A stretch of 64,000 nt of DNA from Candidatus Paceibacterota bacterium (GTDB taxonomy: Bacteria > Actinomycetota > Actinomycetes > Nanopelagicales > Nanopelagicaceae). The position numbers were made by a program, and so were the translations under genes. The stretch covers positions 1 through 64,000 of the forward strand of contig DATKUL010000001.1 of NCBI GenBank assembly GCA_035530615.1, written 5' to 3'. A model generated the notes under the pieces. That model ran no database searches. It was not told the DNA's origin and worked only from the letters and a program-made list of their open reading frames with translations. Each line of letters opens with the position of its first letter. The stretch's first letter is position 1. Below, piece after piece: positions 54,218 through 63,562 of the stretch.

Positions 54218-54400
54218 TTATTTCTTGACTAACAGTTGTACCGCCGCGTGGAGCGCGTTTCCAAGATTCGCGGCTTCTTCGCCATTGAGTTCGACCACAA
54301 GACGTCCGCCACCTTCGAGCGGGATGCGCATCACCAGACTACGAGCCTCCTTTGTGACCTCCATGGGTCCATCGCCAGTACGAGGTTTCATGGCTGCCAT
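54218..54400 (-). CDS. DUF3117 family protein
   Basis: ATG 54400 gives 60 residues beginning MAAMKPRTGDGPMEVTKE, with PLEGGGRLVVEL in the middle. This is the strongly conserved actinobacterial DUF3117 (Rv1211-like). A beta-sheet is expected; function is unknown. GAAGG lies before the ATG. Confidence 0.92.
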   Translation of the reverse strand: MAAMKPRTGDGPMEVTKEARSLVMRIPLEGGGRLVVELNGEEAANLGNALHAAVQLLVKK

Positions 54401-54521
54401 CTTCGGACTCCTTCTCAATCACGTCTGCAGACCCTGCCGGGCTAGCGATCCACACCTACTCGCGGGATGAGGGAGAAGTATCTCGCATTTACCGCCCAAG
54501 CAGGAAATTGGGGGCGAATTC

Positions 54522-54710
54522 TCACATATTTAAGCGTGCGGTGAGGCGAGTTCTTCCCGCAATTATTACTCCAGAAACTGCCCTTTCTGGGACGTGCAGG
54601 ATTTCGGCGATCTCAGCCGAACTCAGAGAACGCACGTAATACAGGGTCAGGATGATCCGCTCCTCCTCGGGCAGACTGGCAAGCAACTGGGCCAGAGTCT
54701 GCGAAGTCAT
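54522..54710 (-). CDS. Stand-alone sigma-70 region-4-like HTH protein
   Basis: The 62-residue protein is almost only a region-4 helix-turn-helix: LPEEERIILTLYYVRSLSSAEIAEIL, then VPERAVSGVIIAGRTRL (two parts). Region 2, needed for -10 recognition, is absent and I see no remnant upstream, where a LOG-family gene ends 24 bp away. It is probably a conserved small actinobacterial regulator, as similar HTH proteins are found beside DUF3117; a decayed ECF sigma factor is the alternative. ATG 54710 has TTGGAG just upstream. Confidence 0.75.
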   Translation of the reverse strand: MTSQTLAQLLASLPEEERIILTLYYVRSLSSAEIAEILHVPERAVSGVIIAGRTRLTARLNM

Positions 54711-54734
54711 GGCTCCAAGATTACAGACATGGGG

Positions 54735-55265
54735 TCACCGACAAAGGCCCAACGCCTCTTCAACCGTCGTGCTCCAATGGAGCAACTCTCTCTGGCCGGG
54801 CTTTACAAACCCCTCTCTCTCAAGATGGTCAAGGAGTTCTCGAAGTGGATCGTAGAGACCAAAGGGATCAAGAATAATCACCGGTTTGTTGTGAAAGTTA
54901 AGAAATCTACCAACCCATATTTCGAAAAGTTCTTCCAGCGTTCCTGGCCCACCAGGCAGTGCAATAAATGCCTCGGACATATCTTCCATCATTGCTTTTC
55001 GTTCTCGCATGGAATCAACGACATGCAACTCGTGGTTGTCATTGTCGGCAAACTCAATGTCGACCAGAGACTGCGGAATAACGCCGATCGTGCGACCTCC
55101 ACCAGCACGAACACCCCTGGCCACCGCCCCCATCATCGAGATATGCCCACCGCCAGAAACTAATTCCCACTTCTTTGCACCGATCGCACCGCCCAAATTG
55201 GTGGCAAGGTCAAGATACTTACTATCGATCGTCGGAGATGATGAACAGTAAACGCAGACACGCAT
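54735..55265 (-). CDS. LOG-family protein (TIGR00730 Rossmann fold)
   Basis: ATG 55265 ([11 protein letters not shown]) gives 176 residues with the nucleotide-binding [12 protein letters not shown] and the LOG signature [13 protein letters not shown]. Members release free cytokinin from its ribotide or act as nucleotide 5'-phosphoribohydrolases; Rv1205 is the mycobacterial relative. It is divergent from dapD with only 29 bases between the starts, so promoters must overlap the genes. Confidence 0.9.
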   Translation of the reverse strand: MRVCVYCSSSPTIDSKYLDLATNLGGAIGAKKWELVSGGGHISMMGAVARGVRAGGGRTIGVIPQSLVDIEFADNDNHELHVVDSMRERKAMMEDMSEAFIALPGGPGTLEELFEIWVGRFLNFHNKPVIILDPFGLYDPLRELLDHLEREGFVKPGQRELLHWSTTVEEALGLCR

Positions 55266-55294
55266 CCCCGAAGGATAGGGGCTACCCTTTGACC

Positions 55295-56224
55295 ATGTCG
55301 CCCATTTCGCGCTCCGCTCACGGTCATGGCCTAGCAACAGTCACATTTGACGGGGTCGTGCTCGACGCTTGGTTCCCTTCTCCCGCACTAGGTGAGAAGG
55401 CTGGTCCTGCGCCGGATTTTCTCGAAGCACTCATCAGGCGTGATGAGGATCGTCGTGTCAACCGCGAATTGTTCTCAGTAGAGATTGACCTTAATGAAGC
55501 CCCGAAGAATGTGGTTGACGCCTACTTGCGTCTGCATCTGCTCTCCCACCGACTTGTTCCGCCGCACGGCCTCTCCCTGGCAGGCATATTCGGAGTTCTC
55601 AATAATGTGGTCTGGACTTCGCAAGGTCCCTGCTCAGTTGAAGGTTTTGAGGAAACTCGCGGCAGACTCCTTGCGAAACACGCAAATGTGACAGTTTTTG
55701 GAGTTGATAAATTCCCCCGCATGGTCGATTACGTAATCCCTAGCGGGGTTCGTATTGCGGATGCCGATCGCGTGCGCCTCGGCGCTCATCTTGCCTCCGG
55801 CACAACGGTCATGCACGAGGGTTTCGTCAACTTCAATGCCGGAACCCTGGGTACCTCCATGGTGGAGGGACGAATATCTTCCGGAGTAGTCGTCGGAGAC
55901 GGATCAGATATCGGTGGCGGAGCCTCCATCATGGGGACGTTAAGCGGTGGCGGAAAAGAAATTGTATCAATTGGCAAGGGCTGCTTACTCGGTGCCAATT
56001 CCGGACTTGGCATATCACTAGGCGACAATTGCATCATCGAAGCTGGCACCTACATTACTGCGGTGGCAAAAATTACGCTGCCAGATGGTGAGGTAGTAAA
56101 AGCTAAAACCCTGTCGGGAGCAAGCAACCTTCTCTACCGTCGAAATAGTGTGGGCGGAAATCTAGAAGCGGTCATGCGCACCGGCACGTGGGGTGGACTT
56201 AACTCAATTTTGCACGCTAACTAA
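55295..56224 (+). CDS. dapD: Tetrahydrodipicolinate N-succinyltransferase
   Basis: ATG 55295 gives 309 residues. The protein matches the actinobacterial DapD type (Rv1201c): an N-terminal VVLDAWFP region, then a left-handed beta helix with [26 protein letters not shown] and [13 protein letters not shown]. It acts two steps before diaminopimelate and makes the substrate line for DapC encoded at 38.2-39.3 kb. The 3' end overlaps the convergent SpoIID-like gene by eight bases. Confidence 0.93.
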   Translation: MSPISRSAHGHGLATVTFDGVVLDAWFPSPALGEKAGPAPDFLEALIRRDEDRRVNRELFSVEIDLNEAPKNVVDAYLRLHLLSHRLVPPHGLSLAGIFGVLNNVVWTSQGPCSVEGFEETRGRLLAKHANVTVFGVDKFPRMVDYVIPSGVRIADADRVRLGAHLASGTTVMHEGFVNFNAGTLGTSMVEGRISSGVVVGDGSDIGGGASIMGTLSGGGKEIVSIGKGCLLGANSGLGISLGDNCIIEAGTYITAVAKITLPDGEVVKAKTLSGASNLLYRRNSVGGNLEAVMRTGTWGGLNSILHAN

Positions 56225-57488
56225 TAATCTCAAACCAGGCAGAGGGCAACTTCGTTCTACTTTGAAAAATCACTCCTTTGATTGTGATTCTCTTTCCGTC
56301 ACTTGACATACCCATGATCTTTGCCACAGTGCCGCTTGAATTTCTTGAGACCACCTGAAGGCTCACGACATCGGGTAATCCGAAGGCGCTTGACACGAGT
56401 GCTTGCGTGACGGGACGGACCCATTTTGCGTAGCGAGAATTATAAGTCGGGTCCAAACTCCATGGATCGGGGACGCTGATCGCATAAGTAAGCGCAGTAC
56501 CCCAAGCATTCTGTGATGATTCAGTGATACCACCGGATGAAGAAGAGTAATAGGCACCGATGGGTTTAGAACCCAAAAGGATTGCTAATCCAGTTCTGTC
56601 ATCAGTGGAAGTGGAAGTAACCGCCGCCTTCCACAACTTGCCGTAGGTTGCCTCCGACTCTTTGGAATATCCAACAAATGCCTGGTCCTGCGAGGATCCG
56701 TATATGTTGCAGTCACAACTGGTTTTGAGCGATCCGACTTTGTTGAGAGCATACGTCCTCGAAGCAATTGCCTGCGCCTGCAGCGCTGCCAGCGGCCAAG
56801 AAGACGGAACTTCCCCTATTCCCCAAAGGTACTCATCATGAAGACGGACAGTATTTGTCACCTCAATTCGGTATCCAAGAACGGCCGTCTTCACGAGTTT
56901 CACCTGAATCTGTCCATATCGGTATTTCGTAGTCACCTTTCCGTTCACAAACAAAACAGTTGCTGGTAAACCTTCTAGATATCGAGTCCCAGTCCAACGA
57001 ATCGTCCAGGTTGTGCCACTCGGTAGTGAATCAACTGTTCCATCCGGCGCAAGAATGGTTGGGAAAGCTACGTCGCCGAGCAAAGTGAAGTTCAACTGCG
57101 CTTTAGTCGGCATCACTCTCAACGGTTCAACTAGCAAAGAATCTTTCACATCGCCCGCAATAATTTGCACTTGCCCGAGCAGCGTGTCAGTTCGAAGAGA
57201 AAAATTGGTAAGCAGGTGGCCAATGTTTACTCGCAGCATCTGATCATCCTTAAAGGGTTCCACTGTCACGTACGAGTAGTAGTAACGCAAAATTTGAGAG
57301 GCCGTTCTGCCTTCCAAAGCCTGCGCCCTCGCGCCGATCTGACTCATACCAATTCCATGTCCGTACCCTGAACCTTGAAAATTGAAAACGGTCGGAATTG
57401 TGGTATCTGCGTGCGCAGAAACTGGATTTGTTGCGACTAGGAAAAAGAGTGAAACTATAAAAAGGAACGGCCCCTTAAATATCCTCAT
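56217..57488 (-). CDS. Secreted SpoIID/LytB-domain protein
   Basis: ATG 57488 gives 423 residues with a signal peptide of about 28 residues ([20 protein letters not shown]). The N-terminal [17 protein letters not shown] and the later [28 protein letters not shown] (two parts) are SpoIID/LytB hallmarks; SpoIID is a peptidoglycan lytic transglycosylase. An YYSSSSGG stretch is also typical. It follows the ABC exporter ATPase with a 14-base overlap, so cell-wall remodelling may accompany polymer export. Confidence 0.9.
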   Translation of the reverse strand: MRIFKGPFLFIVSLFFLVATNPVSAHADTTIPTVFNFQGSGYGHGIGMSQIGARAQALEGRTASQILRYYYSYVTVEPFKDDQMLRVNIGHLLTNFSLRTDTLLGQVQIIAGDVKDSLLVEPLRVMPTKAQLNFTLLGDVAFPTILAPDGTVDSLPSGTTWTIRWTGTRYLEGLPATVLFVNGKVTTKYRYGQIQVKLVKTAVLGYRIEVTNTVRLHDEYLWGIGEVPSSWPLAALQAQAIASRTYALNKVGSLKTSCDCNIYGSSQDQAFVGYSKESEATYGKLWKAAVTSTSTDDRTGLAILLGSKPIGAYYSSSSGGITESSQNAWGTALTYAISVPDPWSLDPTYNSRYAKWVRPVTQALVSSAFGLPDVVSLQVVSRNSSGTVAKIMGMSSDGKRITIKGVIFQSRTKLPSAWFEIIS

Positions 57489-58275
57489 CGGTAGCTGCAC
57501 TTCTTCCGACCTTCAAGAACTTCTCGTAGGCTCCAACGACTTCGTTTGGCTCGCCGCGTTGAATCAATTTGCCTTTGTGCAGCCAAGCAACTTCGTTGCA
57601 GACATCTCGAATCGTTGCAAGACCATGGCTCACTAGTATGAGGGCACGATCTTCACCACGCAGTTCTTTGATCTTATTGAGGCTTTTCTCTTTGAACTTT
57701 GCATCCCCCGTACTCAGCGCTTCATCCACTATCAAGATGTCGGGCTTAATTGTCACTGCCACGGAGAATCCAAGCCGGGAGAACATTCCACTGGAATATG
57801 TGCGCATCGGGGCATCAATGGCCTCACCTAGTTCGGCAAAGTCGGCGATCTCATCAAACTGCTCTTGAATTTCCTGGCGCGACATCCCCGCTGCTAACCC
57901 GCCAAGTTGCACGTTTTCTCGACCGGAGAGGGAAGGATTGAAGCCGACGCCAAGTGCCAGCAACGTACTTACTTTTCCGTAGACCTCGACACGCCCCCGC
58001 GTGGGCGGCAAGATTCCAGAAATCACGCGCATTAACGACGATTTACCAGCGCCGTTGGCACCTACAACCCCCAGAACAGATCCATACGGAACATCGAGTG
58101 AGACATCGTCAAGGGCGTGGATAATTCTTGTGTGTTTTGTTCCGCGACCGAGAGTACTCATGCGGGCTTTTAACGTCGAACGCCGGTCGATCGTTGTTTT
58201 GTACACGAGGCCCAAGTGCTGAACCGAAATTGCGAGTTCACCAGGTTTATGTTCGGAATTAGACACGGACAGCAA
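57475..58275 (-). CDS. Polysaccharide ABC exporter ATPase (Wzt/RfbE-like)
   Basis: The start is TTG 58275 with AGGGAG seven bases upstream, overlapping the permease gene by 17 bases. The 266-residue protein has Walker A GANGAGKSS (72-80), signature YSSGMFSRL (160-168), Walker B ILIVDEAL (180-187) and a conserved VSHGLATIRDVC. It lacks the extra C-terminal glycan-binding domain of long Wzt proteins, as in Rv3781, the galactan exporter ATPase. The polymer is not identified here. Confidence 0.9.
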   Translation of the reverse strand: MLSVSNSEHKPGELAISVQHLGLVYKTTIDRRSTLKARMSTLGRGTKHTRIIHALDDVSLDVPYGSVLGVVGANGAGKSSLMRVISGILPPTRGRVEVYGKVSTLLALGVGFNPSLSGRENVQLGGLAAGMSRQEIQEQFDEIADFAELGEAIDAPMRTYSSGMFSRLGFSVAVTIKPDILIVDEALSTGDAKFKEKSLNKIKELRGEDRALILVSHGLATIRDVCNEVAWLHKGKLIQRGEPNEVVGAYEKFLKVGRSAATDEDI

Positions 58276-59089
58276 AATCGCGCTCCCTCGATAAGAAGAA
58301 GTAGGTTCCGATAAACAAGATACCTAATGCCCATGCCAATCCTTGGAGCATGCTAGTTAAGTGCGGTACCTCGTTGTGAACAATACTTCTGGACCAGGAA
58401 TCGAGCATAGGAAAGAGCGGGTTGAAAGCTTCAATCGATCGCAGTTGTGGACTGAGAGTGGATACCTCATAGAGGATTGGTGAAAGGTAGAGCCAGGTTC
58501 TGCTGAGATATGGCAAGAAACTGGAGATGTCGCGGAAATAGACCGTGGCGCAAGAAATCAAGATTGAAAGCCCCAGCGCGAAAATTCCAGTTATTAGAAC
58601 TACCGGAATCGACCAGAGCAATGCCCACCCGAATGGAAATCCCATTGCCGTTCGAATAACAAAGAACACCAAAATTGTGGGGAGGAAATTGATAAAGGAA
58701 ATGTATGTCACTGAAATGGGAAGCATGATCCGGGGAAACGCGGTATTGAGAATGAGTTTCTGGCCCCTGACTACAGATTTCGATCCGGCAGTCATGGAAT
58801 TAGCTACAAAATAAAATAGGAAGAGGCAACCCGTTAGATGGACGTAACGCACCTTGTCACTGTGACCGCCGATGATCACGATCAGTAAGAAGTAGACTCC
58901 AGATAGAAGTAGTGGATTGAGAACAAGCCAGACCTGGCCAAAGACGGAATCAAAGTGCTTCTCATGCAGCTCTGAACGCGAATATTCAGAAATAAATGCC
59001 CGGCGCGCCCAAAGAGAGCGCCAATACTTTCGAAGTGGAGGCAACCCCACCTTATACGGCTCATAAATTTCAACTGGAACAACTTGCAT
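58259..59089 (-). CDS. Polysaccharide ABC exporter permease (Wzm/RfbD-like)
   Basis: The 276-residue ABC-2 type permease has six membrane helices and an N-terminal amphipathic stretch (WARRAFISEYSRSEL). YLSPILYEVSTL and FNPLFPMLDSWR-like residues near the C-terminus fit the Wzm/TagG family. With the ATPase encoded next it should move a lipid-linked glycan across the membrane, as Rv3783/Rv3781 do for galactan in mycobacteria. Confidence 0.9.
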   Translation of the reverse strand: MQVVPVEIYEPYKVGLPPLRKYWRSLWARRAFISEYSRSELHEKHFDSVFGQVWLVLNPLLLSGVYFLLIVIIGGHSDKVRYVHLTGCLFLFYFVANSMTAGSKSVVRGQKLILNTAFPRIMLPISVTYISFINFLPTILVFFVIRTAMGFPFGWALLWSIPVVLITGIFALGLSILISCATVYFRDISSFLPYLSRTWLYLSPILYEVSTLSPQLRSIEAFNPLFPMLDSWSRSIVHNEVPHLTSMLQGLAWALGILFIGTYFFLSRERDFAVRV

Positions 59090-59126
59090 TGTGACAGGTT
59101 ACCGCAAGGGGTCCGAGGAGCAGGAC

Positions 59127-60119
59127 TCACCCGGAGGGTACGAGAGACCGTGGCGAGAACAGGTATCCGGCGCCCCACGACATATGCATGGTAAATAAGA
59201 TCCAGGGAAGTCTCAGGTAATCCGCAATCCTTTGACCAATAAGTAGTGACGCAAAACATAGGAATAATAGATAAACGCAGGCAGGGATGAGCCAAAGCGG
59301 AGAAAACAGAAGACCAAACAAAATTGAAAAAGCAGTTCCAAGAAAGGCCATTGGAGGTGCGAGGTATCGAAGATTGACAGTGCCTTGATGCCTCCTGATC
59401 ACAACATGGCGCCAACGACCATACTCAAAATATTGCCTTGCCAACGCTTTGAGATTCGGCCGTGGCCTATACGTCACTTGAAGTCGCGGATCGAAATAGA
59501 CAACCCCATCCGCCGCCCGCAGCCGATAATTGAGTTCCCAGTCTTGGGCTCGCGTAAAACGCTCATCAAAACCACCAACAGCAATGAGCGCATCACGCTT
59601 GAAAACACCCAAATAAACCGTATCTACCGGGCCGGCGCTTCCCCCGGTGTGAAAACGGGATGCTCCCACGCCCAATGAACTTCGCATTGCAAGAGCGACG
59701 GTTCGTTCAAAATTCGTCTTTCCTTCCGCGGCCATGACTCCACCTACGTTGACTGCGCCTGTTTCCTTCAATATTTGGACAGCCAATGAAATGTAATTAT
59801 TTGGAATCTCGGCATGACCGTCTACTCGGACAACGACTGGGTAGGCAGATACCTTGATCGCCAGATTGAGGCCAGCAGCAGTCTTCCCTGATGGATTCTC
59901 GACTATCACAACTCGAGAATCCCTTTCTTTCAATTCATCAGCAACTATCTGGGTCCGATCTGTTGATGGCCCTATGGCGAGAATGACTTCCAACTTCCCG
60001 AGATAATCCTGAGAAAGTATCGCTTCTACGGCATGCGCCAGATAACGCTCTTCATTGAGGACGGGCAGGATCACAGATACGCCATTTTGGGCGTGACCAT
60101 CGGACTCAACTAATTTCAT
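59127..60119 (-). CDS. GT2 glycosyltransferase (ExoA-like)
   Basis: The 330-residue protein has an N-terminal GT2 domain with VILPVLNEERYL, the nucleotide-sugar DxD in VRVDGHAE, and a catalytic-type TRAQDWELNYRLR; the last 90 residues have three membrane helices. This resembles ExoA-like transferases of polysaccharide assembly. It lies 37 bp before the exporter permease on the same strand, so it probably builds the exported glycan. Confidence 0.88.
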   Translation of the reverse strand: MKLVESDGHAQNGVSVILPVLNEERYLAHAVEAILSQDYLGKLEVILAIGPSTDRTQIVADELKERDSRVVIVENPSGKTAAGLNLAIKVSAYPVVVRVDGHAEIPNNYISLAVQILKETGAVNVGGVMAAEGKTNFERTVALAMRSSLGVGASRFHTGGSAGPVDTVYLGVFKRDALIAVGGFDERFTRAQDWELNYRLRAADGVVYFDPRLQVTYRPRPNLKALARQYFEYGRWRHVVIRRHQGTVNLRYLAPPMAFLGTAFSILFGLLFSPLWLIPACVYLLFLCFASLLIGQRIADYLRLPWILFTMHMSWGAGYLFSPRSLVPSG

Positions 60120-60143
60120 AACACCACCACGCTATCGTGCAAG

Positions 60144-60149
60144 TACGCT
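60144..60149 (+). promoter_or_regulatory. Possible leaderless -10 box (TACGCT)
   Basis: TACGCT ends six bases before the LCP gene GTG at 60156. Only 36 bases separate this start from the divergent glycosyltransferase, so the promoters overlap. Confidence 0.4.
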
Positions 60150-60155
60150 CTCCCT

Positions 60156-61298
60156 GTGAAATCCACGCGCACAATTCGGATAATAACCTCACTTTCCGTC
60201 GGGGTGTTATTCGTCTCCGCCTTCTCCTGGCTTGGGTTAGGGCATGTGAGCGGATCCCTTAACAGGGTTAATGCATTTGAGGGATTGAAAACACGCCCGG
60301 AGAAAGCATCTACCGCGCTTAATTATCTGCTTGTCGGTTCTGATACCCGTGAAGGATTGACGAATGCAGAATTAAAAGTATTGCGAGTTGGCCGGAAGAC
60401 AACTGCCGCTGGCAAACGCTCTGACACCATACTTCTTGTCCACATCAGCAAAGAACGAGATAACGCCGTCATCATCTCACTGCCTCGTGACACATTGGTG
60501 ACAATTCCGCAACGCACTGAGCCCGATGGGAGGATAATTCCGGCAACTCGAGCAAAACTCAATGCCGCCTATAGTTGGGGCGATGCGCCTTTACTTATTC
60601 AAGTCATAGAAGAAATGACGCAACTTCGCATTGACCACTACATTGAAATTAGCTTTGCGGGATTCGCGCATGTGGTCGACGCGCTCGGTGGAATTCAAGT
60701 CTGCACTAAAACAAGTATTAATGACCCTAAGAGCCACTTGGTCATGTCGGCTGGCGTTCATACCCTGAACGGGATTGAAGCCCTGAAGTACGTGAGAACC
60801 CGAGATTTTGATGGCATGGGTGATCTAGGTCGCATGCAACGGCAACAACAATTCATGAGTTCAGTGCTCCGCAAGGCGATGAGTACCGGAGTACTTCTCA
60901 ACCCAGTTAAATTGATTAATTTCTTCAATGCCGCAATCGCGACTGTTAAAACTGATTCAGCACTTAATAGTGCAGACTTAGTTGATCTGGCAAAACAGGT
61001 ACGCAACTTATCTGCAACCAAGATTCGCACACTCACTGTTCCTTTATCAAATGTTAATTACTCAGTTCCTGGTCTTGGATCAACAGTTGTCTGGGACCCA
61101 GTATTGGCCCCGGAGTTATTCACTCGGCTTCGCAATGACCTCTCCGTCGTGGACACCGTAACTCCATCCCCTAGCGCTACATCAACTAACGTCAAAAAAA
61201 CGGTCAGCGCGAAGCCCAGCCCTTCTCTCACTACCACCATCATCGATAAATTCGGGACTCGGACCGCAAATGAGAATCCTTGTGGTGCGCTCAAATAG
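60156..61298 (+). CDS. LytR-CpsA-Psr (LCP) family glycopolymer ligase
   Basis: The 380-residue protein (GTG start) has one N-terminal membrane helix and an LCP domain with LLVGSDTR, the conserved Asp 90 in RSDT, Arg 111 in SLPRDTLV, and LNAAYSWG. LCP enzymes attach lipid-linked glycopolymers to peptidoglycan. A Ser/Thr/Pro-rich tail follows (about 330-370). It sits beside a polysaccharide exporter and a UDP-glucose dehydrogenase, fitting glycan synthesis, export and wall attachment. Confidence 0.92.
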   Translation: MKSTRTIRIITSLSVGVLFVSAFSWLGLGHVSGSLNRVNAFEGLKTRPEKASTALNYLLVGSDTREGLTNAELKVLRVGRKTTAAGKRSDTILLVHISKERDNAVIISLPRDTLVTIPQRTEPDGRIIPATRAKLNAAYSWGDAPLLIQVIEEMTQLRIDHYIEISFAGFAHVVDALGGIQVCTKTSINDPKSHLVMSAGVHTLNGIEALKYVRTRDFDGMGDLGRMQRQQQFMSSVLRKAMSTGVLLNPVKLINFFNAAIATVKTDSALNSADLVDLAKQVRNLSATKIRTLTVPLSNVNYSVPGLGSTVVWDPVLAPELFTRLRNDLSVVDTVTPSPSATSTNVKKTVSAKPSPSLTTTIIDKFGTRTANENPCGALK

Positions 61299-61313
61299 GT
61301 GATGGAGCCCTTC

Positions 61314-61319
61314 TATACT
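61314..61319 (+). promoter_or_regulatory. Probable leaderless -10 box (TATACT)
   Basis: TATACT ends seven bases before the ATG at 61327, a close match to TATAAT at leaderless spacing. No Shine-Dalgarno sequence precedes the ATG and no clear -35 is present. Confidence 0.55.
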
Positions 61320-61326
61320 AAAGCCC

Positions 61327-62640
61327 ATGAAACACGTTCTCTCTGTTATTGGCACTGGATATCTGGGCGCAACTCACGCAACCTGCATGGCCTCACTTGG
61401 ATACACGGTCGTAGGAGTCGATTCCGATAGAGAAAAAATCGCTCGACTCTCGCGCGGTGAATTACCATTTTACGAGCCAGGTTTGGAAGATCTTCTTCGT
61501 GAACAGCTCGCGACTGGTCGGCTCACATTCAGTTCAGATTTTTCAGATCTTTCCAATGCCGACGTGCACTTCATTTGTGTCGGAACGCCTCAGAAAAAGA
61601 ACAGCCTGGCTGCCGACCTCAGTTATGTTGAAGGCGCCCTCGAATCCATGATGCCTTTTCTTAAACCCGGCGCACTCGTCGTAGGAAAATCAACTGTTCC
61701 GGTCGGGACCGCAGAAGCTCTCAGCAAGAAACTTGCTACGTCAGCGCCGCAAGCCGAACTAGCATGGAATCCAGAGTTCCTGCGCGAGGGGTTTGCGATC
61801 GAAGACACGCTTCGCCCCAATCGAATCGTTGTTGGGGTTGCTGGCGATGCCGCAGAAGAAACCCTCCGAGAAGTGTTCGCACCCCTTCTCGAAATCGGAA
61901 CGCCATGGATTCGCGCCGATCTTCCCACTTCAGAGTTGGTGAAAGTCGCAGCAAACTCATTTCTGGCAACAAAAATTTCTTTTATTAACGCGATGGCCGA
62001 GGTGTGTGAGGCGGCGGGCGCTGACGTAACCGTTCTCTCACAGGCCATTGGATATGACCCACGTATTGGCAACAAATTCCTTCAGGCTGGAATTGGCTTT
62101 GGCGGGGGTTGCCTTCCTAAAGATATTCGCGCGTTTATGGCAAGAGCAGATGAATTGGGAGCCAATCAAGCTCTCGAATTCCTACGCGAGATTGATGCCA
62201 TCAATTTGCGTGCCCGCCGAAGAGTAATTGAAGTAGTTCACAGGCTCTTGGGAAAAGATTTATCCGGATTCAAAATTGCCATTCTGGGCGCCGCATTTAA
62301 ACCTGAAAGCGACGACGTTAGAGATTCGCCGGCCTTGGACATCGCATCCCAACTACACGGTACGGGCGCGAAAATTACCGTCCATGACCCGAAAGCAATT
62401 GATAATGCCCGCAAGCGCTTTCCTCAACTCTCCTTTGCCGATGAGATTGAAGATTGTCTCGATGAAGCCGATATCGTCCTACATCTCACCGAGTGGCGCG
62501 AATACCGCGAACTCAAGCCATTCGATCTCATCAATGTCGTGAAAAATCCGCTCATCCTTGATGGACGTAATGCCTTAAACCGCGAAGAGTGGATTCGGGC
62601 CGGTTGGAGTTTTCATGCTCTTGGGCGCGCGGATAGATGA
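61327..62640 (+). CDS. ugd: UDP-glucose 6-dehydrogenase
   Basis: The 437-residue enzyme makes UDP-glucuronate. It has the NAD-binding GTGYLGATHA (9-18), STVPVGT, the catalytic Cys 262 in GGGCLPKD, and a C-terminal domain with LGAAFKPESDDVRDSPAL. UDP-glucuronate is used in surface glycans, which fits the neighbouring exporter and LCP genes. Its stop overlaps the CoA-binding protein gene (ATGA). Confidence 0.95.
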   Translation: MKHVLSVIGTGYLGATHATCMASLGYTVVGVDSDREKIARLSRGELPFYEPGLEDLLREQLATGRLTFSSDFSDLSNADVHFICVGTPQKKNSLAADLSYVEGALESMMPFLKPGALVVGKSTVPVGTAEALSKKLATSAPQAELAWNPEFLREGFAIEDTLRPNRIVVGVAGDAAEETLREVFAPLLEIGTPWIRADLPTSELVKVAANSFLATKISFINAMAEVCEAAGADVTVLSQAIGYDPRIGNKFLQAGIGFGGGCLPKDIRAFMARADELGANQALEFLREIDAINLRARRRVIEVVHRLLGKDLSGFKIAILGAAFKPESDDVRDSPALDIASQLHGTGAKITVHDPKAIDNARKRFPQLSFADEIEDCLDEADIVLHLTEWREYRELKPFDLINVVKNPLILDGRNALNREEWIRAGWSFHALGRADR

Positions 62641-63053
62641 AGAAAGACACGACCGAAGACGTTATCGATCAAATTCTCGCCCTGAAAAACTGGGCGGTTG
62701 TTGGCCTAAGCAATAACGCAGACCGTGCTGCATATGGAGTGTCCGATCTTCTTCAAAAAAAGGGACATCGAATAATTCCCGTGCATCCAAGGGCAGAAAC
62801 TGTCCACGGTGAACCGGGTTACGCCTCACTTTCAGCTATCCCTTTCCCCATCGATGTTGTAGATGTATTCGTAAATTCGAATCTCGCCGGCGCAGTCATA
62901 GACGAGGCAATTTCCATTGGCGCTAAGGCGGTGTGGCTACAACTCAATGTTATTGATGAAGACGGGTTAGAGCGTGCAAAAAAAGCGGGACTGCTCGCGG
63001 TAATGGATCATTGCCCGGCGATTGAGTATGGAAGACGCGAATCTAAAAACTAG
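62637..63053 (+). CDS. CoA-binding-domain protein (YccU-like)
   Basis: The 138-residue protein has a Rossmann CoA-binding fold: [31 protein letters not shown] and KAVWLQLNV, ending [11 protein letters not shown]. Such proteins resemble the N-terminal part of succinyl-CoA synthetase alpha; their role is unknown. It is coupled to ugd by an ATGA overlap, and its 3' end overlaps purE by four bases on the opposite strand. Confidence 0.9.
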   Translation: MKKDTTEDVIDQILALKNWAVVGLSNNADRAAYGVSDLLQKKGHRIIPVHPRAETVHGEPGYASLSAIPFPIDVVDVFVNSNLAGAVIDEAISIGAKAVWLQLNVIDEDGLERAKKAGLLAVMDHCPAIEYGRRESKN

Positions 63054-63562
63054 AAACCAGTTCGTTGATTGCGACGAGCCTGAAGATTCTCGCCTTTCGC
63101 CTTCGCTTCATCATGGATCTCGACCATGGCTTTTGAAACCAGGGCCGAAATGGCGGCGTCGCCAATTCCCAAAATGCGCGTCGCCAATATCGCGGCGTTC
63201 TTGGCACCACCTACGCTGACAGTGGCCACTGGAATGCCTGCCGGCATCTGGACGATTGAAAGCAATGAATCCATTCCATCAAAAGATTTCAAAGCAATGG
63301 GGACTCCAATAACCGGTAGAGGAGTGAGAGCGGCAATTACTCCGGGAAGTGCAGCGGCTCCACCCGCGGCCGCAATGATGATCTTGATACCTTGCGCCTG
63401 CGCGCTCTGGGCGAACTCAACAGTCTCTAGTGGCATTCTGTGTGCAGAAATGACCTGCACCGAATAGGTGATCCCAAAAGAATCAAATACTTTTGTCGCT
63501 TCTTCCATGATGGGCCAATCAGAGTCAGATCCCATAACTATTGCAACAGTTGCTTCATTCAT
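63050..63562 (-). CDS. purE: PurE-like N5-CAIR mutase, atypical active-site residues
   Basis: The 170-residue protein has the PurE fold and most signatures: VMGSDSDWP, the catalytic-His loop SAHRMP and [13 protein letters not shown]. The usual GAGGAAHLPGM reads [12 protein letters not shown], so the second conserved His is Ala and the preceding Gly is Ala. It overlaps purK by eight bases. It most likely interconverts N5-CAIR and CAIR in purine synthesis, but the changed residues leave activity open. Confidence 0.85.
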   Translation of the reverse strand: MNEATVAIVMGSDSDWPIMEEATKVFDSFGITYSVQVISAHRMPLETVEFAQSAQAQGIKIIIAAAGGAAALPGVIAALTPLPVIGVPIALKSFDGMDSLLSIVQMPAGIPVATVSVGGAKNAAILATRILGIGDAAISALVSKAMVEIHDEAKAKGENLQARRNQRTGF

